A stretch of 47,147 bases of DNA from the NCBI GenBank assembly GCA_910586475.1, contig CAJUHM010000015.1:1-47147 (forward strand), read 5' to 3'. Both the position numbers and the translations under genes were made by a program. Origin of the DNA: an uncultured Muribaculaceae bacterium (lineage in GTDB: Bacteria; Bacteroidota; Bacteroidia; Bacteroidales; Muribaculaceae). Below the pieces are notes generated by a model. That model ran no database searches. It was not told the DNA's origin and saw only the letters and a list, made by a program, of their open reading frames with translations. Positions 1-8,769 of this stretch are shown piece after piece; the stretch's first letter is position 1, and each line of letters starts with the position of its first letter.

Positions 1-403
1 GGCGGAAGTTGAGTCCGCGGCAGTGGTCGGGGGTTCGGGAGGAGACGAGGATGGGTTGCCAGCGGGGGTCAGGAAGGGTGCGGAGCCGCTTTTGGGGGAG
101 TATGCGGCTGATGTCGGCACGACGACGTCCGACGACGCAGAATGGGTCGCCGGGCTGGACGACTGTGGCTCGCCAGAGAACATAGTCGGCGAGGGTCTGC
201 CGGATAGTTTCGACGGATGAGGGTGTGTTGCAGAGGATGAGGCGCTGGGGCTGACGGCGTGCGCGCTGCCGCTCGAGGTGGGCCACGGCGCGGCGGGCAT
301 GGGGGTGCAGGCGGTAGCCGGCCCAGCGTTCGAACTGTGCGGCATAGTCGCGGCGGAAGAGATGGCGCGGGCGCGGAGGTATGAGGGGGCGGCATTGCAG
401 CAT
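1..403 (-). CDS. Hypothetical protein, C-terminus beyond the window edge
   Basis: An uninterrupted minus-strand frame runs from an ATG at 403 to the window edge (134 codons seen, no stop). The product starts MLQCRPLIPPRPRHLF and is very rich in Arg and Pro. This frame has protein-like content (DYAAQFERWAGYRLHPHARR, then ILCNTPSSVETIRQTLADYV), unlike the overlapping 118-codon frame, which is only Pro/Arg/His-rich noise. I do not recognise the family; the segment ILVSSRTPDHCRGLNF faintly recalls nucleotide-motor proteins such as phage terminases, but this is a guess. A TATCTTTG box ends only 7 nt upstream of the ATG, so the message may be nearly leaderless, or the promoter lies elsewhere. Confidence 0.5.
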   Translation of the reverse strand, partial: MLQCRPLIPPRPRHLFRRDYAAQFERWAGYRLHPHARRAVAHLERQRARRQPQRLILCNTPSSVETIRQTLADYVLWRATVVQPGDPFCVVGRRRADISRILPQKRLRTLPDPRWQPILVSSRTPDHCRGLNFR

Positions 404-410
404 ATCGCCG

Positions 411-418
411 CAAAGATA
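411..418 (-). promoter_or_regulatory. Candidate -7 box TATCTTTG upstream of the edge gene
   Basis: The minus strand reads TATCTTTG, a full match to the Bacteroidota TAnnTTTG box. No well-spaced TTTG -33 box was found; the nearest is 26 nt away. Its closeness to the ATG at 403 implies an mRNA with almost no leader. Confidence 0.35.
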
Positions 419-465
419 GGGCCAAGGGGAGAGGATTACGATGCCAAATTCAATATCGTTTCTGA

Positions 466-661
466 GAGAGTGTTTGAATTTAAACCGCGTTGACAGTAAT
501 ACGAATGAACGGCAGAAACTTCAAAATAATCCTGAGGTCTTTTTTGGCGAATTCCGCCAAGTCTCATCAGTCGCATATCTCGCTATGTTCCCTGCGTCAA
601 CTCGCGGAATTCGTTCAAAAAATTTCCTCAGTCTTAATTTGATTTAATTCCAAACATACTT
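466..661. repeat. Palindromic intergenic repeat, copy 1 (MITE/REP-like)
   Basis: About 195 bp of imperfect palindrome with AT-rich inverted ends (AGAGTGTTTGAATTTAAA on the left; AGTATGTTTGGAATTAAATC when the right end is reverse-complemented). Inside, GCGAATTCCGC on the left faces GCGGAATTCG on the right, flanked by facing T and A tracts. The apex is CATA/TATG (574-577, 584-587). The right half, from CTGCGTCAACTCGCGG onward, is almost identical to copy 2 (2353-2539). No coding frame crosses it. It separates two minus-strand genes. Confidence 0.8.
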
Positions 662-672
662 TTAGGGGAGGG

Positions 673-2130
673 CTATTGCTTTATCAGAAGGAGGGCGTCG
701 CCAACGTGCAGGCGAGTGTCGCCTTTGGGTACGATATACGTGCCATCCTTGCGCCGGATCATTATGACGAGTGATTTTTCGGGGATGAGTGCGTTTCTGA
801 GGGTTTCGCCGTCGATCAGCATGTCGGCCGTTACTTCCATCTCACTCATTGAAGAGGCTGCTTTGTCTGGGAGCTCGACGCCTGAGAAGGCCGATTCGCG
901 GACCGGAGAACAGAGTCTGAGCCATCGGGCCATGTGAGTGACGGTTGTTCCTTGTATGAGCAGAGAAAGAATGGTGATGAAGAATACGATGTTGAAAATG
1001 AAAGGAGCGTGGCCGACGGTTGGAGAGATCAGGGCGTAGGTTGCAAAGATTATGGGGACGGCGCCGCGCAGTCCGACCCACGCGACATATAGTCTGGCCC
1101 GTAAAGAGTAGCTGCGGAAGGGAAGGAGAGAGATGAAAACGGCCACCGGTCGGGCAACAAGGATCAAGAAAAGACCGAGAGCGATTCCCGGGACAACGAC
1201 ATGGGTCAGTTCGGAGGGGTTGACAAGCAATCCGAGTGTAAGGAACATGATTATCTGGACGAGCCATGTGAATCCTCCGAAGAAGGTTGTGATAGTGCGT
1301 TTCATCGGCAGCCTGGTGTTTCCAACGACAACGCCTGAGACGTAGACGGAGAGGTAGCTGTTGCCACCTGCAAGTTCAGTCAGCGAGAATGAGAAGAATA
1401 CGCATGCGATCATCAGGACGGGATACATGAATTCGTTGTCGGACCGCAGGCGGCGGACAAGCCAGACGGCTGCGTAGCCAACGAGAAGTCCGCCGAGTGC
1501 TCCAAGAGCGAGCTGCGCGGCCATCATGGCTGAAGATGAGAGTATTATTCCGGAGATGGAAACGGCCTCGATGTCGGTTGCGGTCAGGCCTATGAGCATA
1601 ATGACGAGTAGGTAGGTAACGGGGTCGTTGGAGCCGCTTTCGAGTTCGAGGGTCTGGCGGAGGTTTTCCTTGAGCTCGGTGCGAGCGGATCCGAGTATGG
1701 AAAACACAGAGGCGGAGTCGGTCGATGACATGATTGCCGCAATGAGCATGGATTCGATCCATCCGAAAGCATAGTCAGGCGCGAAGAGGTGGAAGAGATA
1801 GTAGATGAAGGTGCCTGTCAGGAGAGTTGTAGTCAGAACTCCGAGCGTGGCAAGCACGAGGCCCGGTCCGAGAACGGGACGGATGTCGCGCAGGCGTGTG
1901 TCGGCACCGCCGGAGAAAAGGATAATGCTCAGGGATACCATTCCGATGAATTGTGTGGCTTCGGCAGAATCGAAGTGGATTCCGAAGCCGTCGACTCCCG
2001 CAAGCATGCCGACTCCAAGAAAGAGAACCAGGAGGGGGAGGCCATAGCGGCTGCCTGTCCGTCCGGCAAAGACACTCAGCAGCAATAGGGCGGCAGAGAC
2101 GAGTACGATATTGTTAGGTGTCAGTTCCAT
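673..2130 (-). CDS. K+/H+ antiporter, CPA1 (CvrA/NhaP2-like), with TrkA-C domain
   Basis: A 485-residue inner-membrane monovalent cation/proton antiporter. About a dozen hydrophobic segments cover the first 400 residues, starting NIVLVSAALLLLSVFAG. The SSTDSASVFSIL region and the following LELESGSNDP are typical of the CPA1/NhaP exchanger core. The last ~75 residues (MEVTADMLIDGETLRNALIP, then GDALLLI) form a TrkA-C-like ligand-binding domain, as in CvrA and NhaP2. The frame is open up to 2277, but I chose the ATG at 2130: it gives the usual family length, it starts just before the first membrane helix, and a good promoter lies inside the extended reading (2156-2186). The role is probably K+ or Na+ and pH homeostasis; ion choice cannot be read from sequence. 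Confidence 0.9.
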   Translation of the reverse strand: MELTPNNIVLVSAALLLLSVFAGRTGSRYGLPLLVLFLGVGMLAGVDGFGIHFDSAEATQFIGMVSLSIILFSGGADTRLRDIRPVLGPGLVLATLGVLTTTLLTGTFIYYLFHLFAPDYAFGWIESMLIAAIMSSTDSASVFSILGSARTELKENLRQTLELESGSNDPVTYLLVIMLIGLTATDIEAVSISGIILSSSAMMAAQLALGALGGLLVGYAAVWLVRRLRSDNEFMYPVLMIACVFFSFSLTELAGGNSYLSVYVSGVVVGNTRLPMKRTITTFFGGFTWLVQIIMFLTLGLLVNPSELTHVVVPGIALGLFLILVARPVAVFISLLPFRSYSLRARLYVAWVGLRGAVPIIFATYALISPTVGHAPFIFNIVFFITILSLLIQGTTVTHMARWLRLCSPVRESAFSGVELPDKAASSMSEMEVTADMLIDGETLRNALIPEKSLVIMIRRKDGTYIVPKGDTRLHVGDALLLIKQ

Positions 2131-2155
2131 AAAGCGAAGTTGGATTCTACTTATG

Positions 2156-2186
2156 CAAAGATAGGAATAAGGACGGGATTGACAAA
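2156..2186 (-). promoter_or_regulatory. Promoter TTTG-N19-TATCTTTG for the antiporter
   Basis: On the minus strand TTTG (2186-2183) is followed after 19 nt by TATCTTTG (2163-2156), matching the Bacteroidota sigma-ABfr consensus. Transcription would begin near 2150, about 20 nt ahead of the ATG at 2130, which supports that start over the 5'-extended frame. Confidence 0.65.
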
Positions 2187-2289
2187 ACAGGGTGGAGCAG
2201 TCCGGTCGATCGGTATCGGCGCAAGATGGGAGGGCTGAAATGAAGAAAAACGGTCGGTTGTCCGGCGTGGTTAACAAACATTAACTAAT

Positions 2290-2324
2290 GGGGGGGGGTA
2301 AATGATAAGGAATGTTTAATTTTG
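2290..2324 (+). promoter_or_regulatory. G9 tract and TAATTTTG -7 box ahead of the PEGA operon
   Basis: Nine consecutive G residues (2290-2298) end 18 nt before TAATTTTG (2317-2324), a match to TAnnTTTG. The -33 position would fall in or next to the G tract and has no TTTG, so the promoter is weak by consensus or activator-dependent. If used, repeat copy 2 lies within the 5' untranslated leader of the operon. Confidence 0.35.
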
Positions 2325-2352
2325 CAGTCTCTGTGGGGTTCATGTTAATTTA

Positions 2353-2539
2353 AGAAACTGTTTAAATTTACTACGAAAAAAATGTTATAAATCATTCTTG
2401 TGGGTTTATTGAGGTCTTTTATGGTTGTTTTCACCGAGTTTCATCGGTCACATAGCCCGCTGTGCTCCCTGCGTCAACTCGCGGAATTCGTTCAAAAAAT
2501 TTCCTCAGCCTTAATTTGATTTAATTCCAAACACTCTCT
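2353..2539. repeat. Palindromic intergenic repeat, copy 2
   Basis: Same family as 466-661 and 24129-24312. The left end AGAAACTGTTTAAATTTA faces a right end that reads AGAGTGTTTGGAATTAAATC in reverse complement. The apex is a five-pair hairpin CATAG/CTGTG with loop CCCG (2451-2464), preceded by ACCGA/TCGGT. The right third matches copy 1 almost base for base. It ends 26 nt before the PEGA gene start. Confidence 0.8.
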
Positions 2540-2565
2540 AAACCAATCCAATAAACTGCAATATC

Positions 2566-4620
2566 GTGAAAAGCAATGGGAATTTTTATAGACCGACAGC
2601 ATGCAAACGGACAGTAGCAAGGTTAGTGGCTGTCGTAATGGTCTGTTTCGCCGTGATGACGTCGAATGCCCAAAAGATGTCGGTCGCTTCTTTCAAGCCT
2701 GACGAGAGAGACCAGACGGCAATGCTTGAGCCGACTATGAAACTCGACCCGAATGGCGATAAGTGTGCTTTGATCAGGATTGTCACGACAGAGAGGGGCT
2801 TCCAGTTCGATACGGGTATGCTTGGAGTGGTTAAGATAGAGGAACAGAATGAAGCACATCCAGGTGAGATATGGCTATATGTTCCCAGCGGGGTGATGAA
2901 AATCAATATCCAGCATTCTCAGTTCGGTGTCATCAAGGACTATGATCTGAAACAACGTCTTAAGCAAGGCAGAACTTATGTCATGGAACTTACATCGGAC
3001 ATGGTTTATAATCTTGTGGTCAATTATGACAATGAGAAGAGCCTTGATGTTGATGTTTATCCGGCCAATGCGAAATTCAGACTTAACGGAGTTGAGAAGG
3101 AACTTGACGACAATGGGAAAGCGTCGTTGCAGCTTGCGTTCGGCAAATACCGTTACCGGGTCGAGGCGGATTACTATCACCCGGAAGAATCGGATCTGAC
3201 GATAGATGACAAAGAGAACCGACAGCGGCTATCGGTGCGGCTGAAGCCGGCATTCGGGTATCTGAATGTCCAGACGCTGGAATCTGATGGAGGAGAAGTT
3301 TATGTCGATGAAGAAAGAGCCGGGTCGATTCCGCTTTCGGAATATCCGCTGAAAAGCGGCGAGCATAAGATCACGGTGTATAAGAAATTGTATAAGCCAT
3401 ACACGACGAATATCGTAATGAAGGACAGCGCGGCAGTAGATCTGACGCCTGATTTCGAGCCGAACTATGCTGACTATGATATACAGGTCAGTGGCGATAG
3501 AGACGCGCAGATCTTTATAGACGGCGAGAGAGTCGGGACCGGAAAGTGGCAGGGTCGTCTTGAGGCGGGCCACCATGTAGTCGAGGCAAAGAAGGAGAAC
3601 TACAGGACGGTCAGAGAGGAAGTGGATGTCGAGAGAGATGTTCCCCGGAAAGTTTCGCTTCCTCAGCCGCAGCCGATCTACGGGACTCTTGCGATTACGA
3701 CCTATCCGGACAAGGCAAAGGTCTATATTGACGGCGAGAGCAAGCCATCGGGGGAGACCGGCTTTACGGACAGCCGTCTGATTGTAGGGCGTCATCATGT
3801 CAAGCTGGTTCTGAAGGGTCACAAGACAGAGGAGTTCGATGTGGATATCCAGGAGGGTATGCCGCAGCGTATCCATAAGGATCTGACTGATTTCTGCAAT
3901 GCGGTCATCTATTCATATCCGGTTGCGAATGTGTCGCTCGACGGAGTTCCGATGGGTCAGACACCATTGCAGCTGAACCGAGAGGCGGGACCGTGTCAGG
4001 TGGTTGTCTCGGCCAAGGGTTACACAACCTACAGCAAGCGGGTGAATCTCAACGGAACAACGGAGGATTTCAGAATCGAGCTGAAACGGAATTACGTGCG
4101 CCCGTATGAGTTTTACATGCAGTGTGGCTATAGCTTCGGCGGGATGAAGGACGTCAATATCGGTGCTGGTTTTTATTACAATAATGTCAATTTCGAGGGT
4201 AGCTATCTTATGAGTCCGGATAAGGGCGAGAAGATTTTCTGGAGCAACGGAAGCGACGAGCCGATCAAGGCGCGTTACAAACCTTTGGGCGGAAATGTCA
4301 AGATCGGTTACGGAATCCGTCTGAACCGGCGCATGCGTCTGACGCCTCAGGCGGGAGTTGCGTTTCTGTCGCTCAAAGAGTCGTTTGACGAAGCATCCGG
4401 TATGGAAAGCATTGCTGACGGAGCAAAGGCGGTCAGTGTCGGCGCGGGATTGCGGTTGAGTTTTGCGATCGCACCATGCGTGGGCGTTTCGGTAACGCCG
4501 GAGTACCTTGTCGGAGCAGGCAAATCGGATGGTTTCAAGGCTCTTTCCGAGGTGTCGCCGAAGATCAAAGGCTATGTCGAAGGATTCAAATGTAATGTCA
4601 GTCTGAATTTATTTTTCTGA
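2566..4620 (+). CDS. Exported PEGA-repeat protein with C-terminal beta-barrel-like region
   Basis: 684 residues, read from a GTG start. An N-terminal signal peptide (hydrophobic LVAVVMVCFAVM, cleavage probably after SNA) marks export. Residues ~230-510 hold four or five tandem PEGA-type beta units with the features GEVYVDEERAG, AQIFIDGERVGTG, AKVYIDGESKPSGET and ANVSLDGVPMGQTPL, each followed by a GxH/GPCxV strand and a xGYxxY turn. From ~515 the alternating aromatic pattern (YEFYMQCGYSFGG, then VSLNLFF at the very end) suggests an outer-membrane beta-barrel or surface-anchored end. It is the first gene of a five-gene operon; the next ATG follows its stop by 2 nt. PEGA domains are found in surface proteins; the ligand is unknown. 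The start codon is uncertain, since no upstream ATG fits. Confidence 0.85.
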   Translation: MKSNGNFYRPTACKRTVARLVAVVMVCFAVMTSNAQKMSVASFKPDERDQTAMLEPTMKLDPNGDKCALIRIVTTERGFQFDTGMLGVVKIEEQNEAHPGEIWLYVPSGVMKINIQHSQFGVIKDYDLKQRLKQGRTYVMELTSDMVYNLVVNYDNEKSLDVDVYPANAKFRLNGVEKELDDNGKASLQLAFGKYRYRVEADYYHPEESDLTIDDKENRQRLSVRLKPAFGYLNVQTLESDGGEVYVDEERAGSIPLSEYPLKSGEHKITVYKKLYKPYTTNIVMKDSAAVDLTPDFEPNYADYDIQVSGDRDAQIFIDGERVGTGKWQGRLEAGHHVVEAKKENYRTVREEVDVERDVPRKVSLPQPQPIYGTLAITTYPDKAKVYIDGESKPSGETGFTDSRLIVGRHHVKLVLKGHKTEEFDVDIQEGMPQRIHKDLTDFCNAVIYSYPVANVSLDGVPMGQTPLQLNREAGPCQVVVSAKGYTTYSKRVNLNGTTEDFRIELKRNYVRPYEFYMQCGYSFGGMKDVNIGAGFYYNNVNFEGSYLMSPDKGEKIFWSNGSDEPIKARYKPLGGNVKIGYGIRLNRRMRLTPQAGVAFLSLKESFDEASGMESIADGAKAVSVGAGLRLSFAIAPCVGVSVTPEYLVGAGKSDGFKALSEVSPKIKGYVEGFKCNVSLNLFF

Positions 4621-4622
4621 AT

Positions 4623-6725
4623 ATGAAAAAGACACTAATATATATCAGCGCATTTATTTCGATTGTCGGTCTTTCGGGATGCGACGATGATTTCGACAAG
4701 GAGAGCGGATTCAGTCCGTCGCTGTCGGCGCACTATCTTCGTCCGTCGGAAACCGTATTTGAATCACCGATGGCGGCGGCATTCACGAGAGATTTTACGA
4801 TCGAGAGTGTCGAGACTGCGTGGTTGTTTTCGGATGTAGCTGATTGGATCAGCCTCAGTCCGGCGTCGGGAAGCGGTTCGTCGGCCGTCAGGCTAAGCGT
4901 CGAAGAGAATCGGGACGCCGATAACGGAAGGACGTCGATTTTCTATCTGCAGTCGGCCGATCCGGGTTGGAATTTCGCAAGAGCGATGTCTGTTTCTCAG
5001 GCGAAGGCAGAGGCGATGGTGAGACCGGATACGAATTCGCTGTTGTTCGGCGGAACTGCGGGAGAGCAGCGGGTCAGAATCGAGGCCAACTGCGAGTGGA
5101 CGGCTGAATGTCGGGAGGATTGGGTCGTGTTGTCGCAGGATGCCGGTTCGGGCATTCTGACGGTTGCGGTCAGCGAGAATTCAGGAGCGGACTACCGCAG
5201 TGCGACGGTTACTCTTTCGTATGGAGAGGGGAAATCTGCATCAATCGAGATCACGCAGTCGCCAGCTGACATAACATCGTCGGTCTATACGCTGGAGTAT
5301 GGGAATGCGGCTTCGAAGTATGACGTCGTGATCGAGTCGGAGACGGAGTGGCACAGCACGGTTTCCGACAGTTGGATCAGTGTCAGTCCGTCGAGCGGGA
5401 ATGCCGGGCGGACGCAGGTGGCGATCGAAGTCGCACCGAATACGTCGGTCGCGTCGAGGAGCGGTTATGTCACTTTGCTGACGGGGTCGGCCGAGAGGAT
5501 TCAGATAGCGATTGTCCAGAAAGGAATATATATTGAAGCGACGGAGAGCCTTTCGTTCAGTTCGGCGGCGGAGTCGCAGACGCTTTCGGTGCGTAGCAAT
5601 ACTAGCTGGGCTGTCGCAAGCAAGCCGAGCTGGATTTCGATGTCGAAGGAATCTGGTGAAGGTGACAGCAATATAACTGTCGGGACGACGGAGAATCCGA
5701 ATACGGTTTCGCGCACGGGCGAAATCGTATTCAGACAGGAGGGTCTGTCGATCGAGTGCAGGGTCAGAGTAGTCCAGTCGGGCAAAATGCTGTCGGCCGA
5801 AGTAGGGGTGCTTGAGTTCAGTGCCAGGGCAGGAGTGCAGACGTTCAGTCTTGTTTCGGATGCTTCGTGGAGATCGTCGAAGACCGCAGACTGGTTCAGC
5901 ATGACGCCTGTCACGGGGCAGGGCAGCGCGACGGTCAGTGTAAGCGCCGAGGAGAATCAGTCGACAGACGAGCGGAGCGGCCGCATTGATTATCTGTACG
6001 GAGACAAGACGGTTTGTGTCAATGTCCATCAGCTCGGACAATATCTGACGATCGAGGACGGGGCATTTGAGTTCGGGTCGAGAGGTGGATCGCACCGGAT
6101 CGAATTGTCGACGAGCGAAGACTGGACCGCAGAGACCGAAGGGCCGGTTTCGTGGCTTAAGCTTTCGGACCTGTCGGGTTCGGGCAGCGGGGTGATCACA
6201 ATGAAGGCAGAGGAGAACCGTACGGTCAGCGACCGCACGGCGACCGTCGTCATCAAGGCTAAGTATGCGCAGAGTGTCAGGATAGTAGTCAAGCAGAAGG
6301 CGCGTTATCTTTCGGTTTCGAGTCAGAGCGTGCAGTTTTTCTCGGAAGGAGGCACTTCGGAAGCGGTTTCGATAGATACGGACGGCGCTTATGAGATACG
6401 TTCCGACGCAACGTGGTTTACGGTCAACAAAGGCGCCGGAGACACGTTTACGGTCACGGCGTCGGCGAATTCCTCGAGTGAGGTGCGCAGCGGAAAAATC
6501 ACAATCGCCCTTACGGATCTTACTACGGGATCGCTTTCGCTTGAACTGACCGTGATGCAGGCCGGCAAGGGTGGATCGTTTATCATAGGCGGATTTCCGG
6601 ATGACAGTGACTGGAGTGTCAGTGGAAACGGAACTGTGACGATCACGGGCTATACGTCGGACAAGAACTGGAACAGCTATTCGCGCGGAGGTCTAAATGT
6701 CCGGCGCGGAAGCGGCGAGCAGTGA
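4623..6725 (+). CDS. Lipoprotein with seven tandem BACON repeats
   Basis: 700 residues. The N-terminus MKKTLIYISAFISIVGLSGC is an SPII signal with lipobox LSGC, followed by DDD, a pattern common in Bacteroidota surface-exported lipoproteins. The rest is a string of about seven BACON-like Ig-type units of ~85 residues. Each has a W-[IFLV]-x-[LVM]-S core followed by a Gly-rich turn: WISLSPASGSG, WVVLSQDAGSG, WISVSPSSGNAG, WISMSKESGEG, WFSMTPVTGQG, WLKLSDLSGSG, WFTVNKGAGD. Each unit ends in a strand leading to VxQ. No enzymatic domain is visible. BACON domains usually act as spacers or glycan/mucin-binding modules, so this is likely a long surface adhesin or stalk working with the flanking PEGA and SUMF1-like proteins. 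Confidence 0.88.
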   Translation: MKKTLIYISAFISIVGLSGCDDDFDKESGFSPSLSAHYLRPSETVFESPMAAAFTRDFTIESVETAWLFSDVADWISLSPASGSGSSAVRLSVEENRDADNGRTSIFYLQSADPGWNFARAMSVSQAKAEAMVRPDTNSLLFGGTAGEQRVRIEANCEWTAECREDWVVLSQDAGSGILTVAVSENSGADYRSATVTLSYGEGKSASIEITQSPADITSSVYTLEYGNAASKYDVVIESETEWHSTVSDSWISVSPSSGNAGRTQVAIEVAPNTSVASRSGYVTLLTGSAERIQIAIVQKGIYIEATESLSFSSAAESQTLSVRSNTSWAVASKPSWISMSKESGEGDSNITVGTTENPNTVSRTGEIVFRQEGLSIECRVRVVQSGKMLSAEVGVLEFSARAGVQTFSLVSDASWRSSKTADWFSMTPVTGQGSATVSVSAEENQSTDERSGRIDYLYGDKTVCVNVHQLGQYLTIEDGAFEFGSRGGSHRIELSTSEDWTAETEGPVSWLKLSDLSGSGSGVITMKAEENRTVSDRTATVVIKAKYAQSVRIVVKQKARYLSVSSQSVQFFSEGGTSEAVSIDTDGAYEIRSDATWFTVNKGAGDTFTVTASANSSSEVRSGKITIALTDLTTGSLSLELTVMQAGKGGSFIIGGFPDDSDWSVSGNGTVTITGYTSDKNWNSYSRGGLNVRRGSGEQ

Positions 6726-6768
6726 GAAATAAAGAGATAATGACTAAAAATTCATAATTCAATTAAAG

Positions 6769-8109
6769 ATGATGATTTCAGGTAGAATAAAATCGATACT
6801 GTTGTTTTCGCTCTGTCTGTCGGCGTTCAGTGCCTGTTCGACGCAGGATGAGATTCTTGAGGATATCGGGCAGAATGAAGAGGCAGGGCGCCCTCATACA
6901 TGCGAGATGGTTTTCAATGTAACCAGATCGGGATTCGACGGTGCTCCCCAGAGCCGCGCGGCGTCCGGATGGAAGGAGGGCGACAAGATCTATCTTACGT
7001 TCACGACAAGCGGCGGCAGCTCGTACGGAGATGCTGTCTATAAGGACGGAGCGTGGATGGTAAGCTATTACGGGTCGCTGACGTCGGGCGTCAAGACGGC
7101 GTGTTCGGCGGTGTATTTCGACAATGCGGATTCGGAGGTCGGGTCGATGGTGAGACTGACTGAGAATTCGGGGATCTATGAGGACCGCAGCGGGTCGTAT
7201 GTCTTCAATGGCGGGACACTTACTGTCACTGCGGCGCTCAAGCCGAAGACGGGGCGCATCCGATTTTCGGGGAATGCCGGTGAGGCGATAACGGTGAGCG
7301 GTATCTCGCATTTTACGTCGTATGATTTTTCAACCGGAAAGTTCTCGACGACGGCAGATGTGATCAAAACGAAGGTAGAATTGGGCTACACGCCATATAT
7401 CTACGGAGAGTTTACGGATCGGGAGTTGCCGAGGCTGAACCTCATCACGTCGACTTCGGGCTTTACGCGGTGTCCGTCAACGTCGATATTCCGGGCCGGA
7501 GAGAGCGGTTACATGACGATTCCGACGGTGTCGTCGCACAGCGGCTGGCTTAATTCGGTGGTGTTTAAGGTGAACGATGTTGAGTTTACGATGATCCCTG
7601 TCGAGAGAGAGTTGGGCAGTTTCCTTATGTGTGAGACAGAAACGACAAACGCGCTGTATAATGCGGTGATGGGGACTACCAGAGCGAATCCTCAGCAGCC
7701 GGTAGCCGGTCTGAGTTCATATTACAGCAGTTTTATGTCAAAGTTGTCGTTGCTTATCGGTCTGACGTTTGATTGTCCGACTGCGGCGGAGTGGTATTAT
7801 GCGGCGAAGGGGGGTAACCGGTCGAAAGGTTATGAGTATTCAGGCGGCAATATTCTTTCGGAGGTAGGATGGTATGAAGGGAATTCGGGCGGCGAGCTTC
7901 ATGATGTCAAGCAACTGCAGCCGAATGAGCTTGGCTTCTATGATATGTCAGGCAATGCCTGCGAGTATGCCAACAACGGAGTCTATTATCTGGGTGGCTA
8001 TTACAGATCGAATGAGGGCGCATGTGTGGTCAATACCCAATTTCCGAATTCGTCGGGATCATCCGCGTATTGCGGATTGCGTTTTATAATGAGATTGTCA
8101 AATCAATAA
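6769..8109 (+). CDS. Lipoprotein: fimbrillin-like N-terminus plus SUMF1-like C-terminus
   Basis: 446 residues. The lipobox FSAC in the first ~23 residues marks an SPII lipoprotein. Residues ~45-260 resemble fimbrillin-type beta-sandwiches of Bacteroidota (VFNVTRSGF, SRAASGWKEGDKIYLTF, TAALKPKTGRIRFSG). Residues ~275-446 carry formylglycine-generating-enzyme-like (SUMF1/GldJ/GldK) landmarks: IPVERELGSFLMCETETT, ALYNAVMG, DCPTAAEWYYAAKGG, GFYDMSGNACEY, a GGYYRS strand and CGLRF near the end. The copper-binding Cys pair of true FGE was not convincingly found, so a structural or binding role, as in gliding lipoproteins, is more likely than sulfatase activation. Two adjacent ATGs make the start uncertain by one residue. 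It sits 43 nt after the BACON gene in the same operon. Confidence 0.75.
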   Translation: MMISGRIKSILLFSLCLSAFSACSTQDEILEDIGQNEEAGRPHTCEMVFNVTRSGFDGAPQSRAASGWKEGDKIYLTFTTSGGSSYGDAVYKDGAWMVSYYGSLTSGVKTACSAVYFDNADSEVGSMVRLTENSGIYEDRSGSYVFNGGTLTVTAALKPKTGRIRFSGNAGEAITVSGISHFTSYDFSTGKFSTTADVIKTKVELGYTPYIYGEFTDRELPRLNLITSTSGFTRCPSTSIFRAGESGYMTIPTVSSHSGWLNSVVFKVNDVEFTMIPVERELGSFLMCETETTNALYNAVMGTTRANPQQPVAGLSSYYSSFMSKLSLLIGLTFDCPTAAEWYYAAKGGNRSKGYEYSGGNILSEVGWYEGNSGGELHDVKQLQPNELGFYDMSGNACEYANNGVYYLGGYYRSNEGACVVNTQFPNSSGSSAYCGLRFIMRLSNQ

Positions 8110-8133
8110 GTAAGTCATAAAAAAACATCAGCT

Positions 8134-8769
8134 ATGAAGAGAATTATCATGATTATTCTTGCCGCCATCATGATGGTGCCGGCGGTTGAAGCGGAAAACA
8201 AGCAGCTTCAGAAGGCTCTGAAAAAGGAGTATAAGGCCAAGATGAAAGAGTATAAGAAAGAGAAGTGGACTCTTTTCGGAAGCAGCCGCACGCTTGAGGT
8301 TGCGTTGCTTCAGCACTATGACAAACTCAACACACTTGGCGAGGACGCGCAGGAGGTTGTGGGGATCGCATCGCGGTTCAAGTCGAAGAATGTCGGCCAT
8401 CAGCAGGCGATCAACAATGCATGTGTGACGTATGCCCAGCAGGCCGGCAGCCATCTGAAGGGGCGTGTTGTCAGCGATATGTCGGCCAACGGAGATGATC
8501 CGTCGGCTGAGTTCGATCATTTCTACGGGGCGTATGAGCGTCTGGTAGAGAAGGAGATCAAGGGAGAGATGACGGAATCGTACAGCATAATCCGCTGTGT
8601 CGATCCAAAGGCGGGAGAATATGAGATGCAGACGTTTTTCATAGTCAATGAGAGTGCCGCTACCCGAGCACGTATCCGCGCAATGGAGAATGCATTGAAA
8701 GAATCAGAGGCCGCACAGCGTTATGCTCAGAAAGTCAGCGATTTTGTAAAGGAAGGATTTGCAGAGTGA
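8134..8769 (+). CDS. Small exported protein of unknown function
   Basis: 211 residues with a clear signal peptide (IIMIILAAIMMVPAVEA). Immediately after it comes a highly charged Lys/Glu helix (KQLQKALKKEYKAKMKEYKK), which may form a coiled coil or bind nucleic acid or anionic envelope polymers. The middle (LEVALLQHYDKLNTLGEDAQ) and the C-terminus (MENALKESEAAQRYAQKVSD) are also helical. No catalytic motif is recognised. The next gene starts on its stop codon (TGATG), so the two are probably translationally coupled and act together. Co-conservation with the LPP20-like neighbour would be expected if they form a complex. Confidence 0.75.
   Translation: MKRIIMIILAAIMMVPAVEAENKQLQKALKKEYKAKMKEYKKEKWTLFGSSRTLEVALLQHYDKLNTLGEDAQEVVGIASRFKSKNVGHQQAINNACVTYAQQAGSHLKGRVVSDMSANGDDPSAEFDHFYGAYERLVEKEIKGEMTESYSIIRCVDPKAGEYEMQTFFIVNESAATRARIRAMENALKESEAAQRYAQKVSDFVKEGFAE

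Noticed and set aside
2131..2277. N-terminal extension of the antiporter to the ATG at 2277
   Set aside because: The extension is Pro/Cys/Ser-rich, not a signal peptide, and a TTTG-N19-TATCTTTG promoter lies inside it.
6769..8109. Sulfatase-activating formylglycine-generating enzyme
   Set aside because: Only the SUMF1 scaffold motifs are seen; the catalytic/copper Cys pair was not convincing and no sulfatase gene lies in the window.
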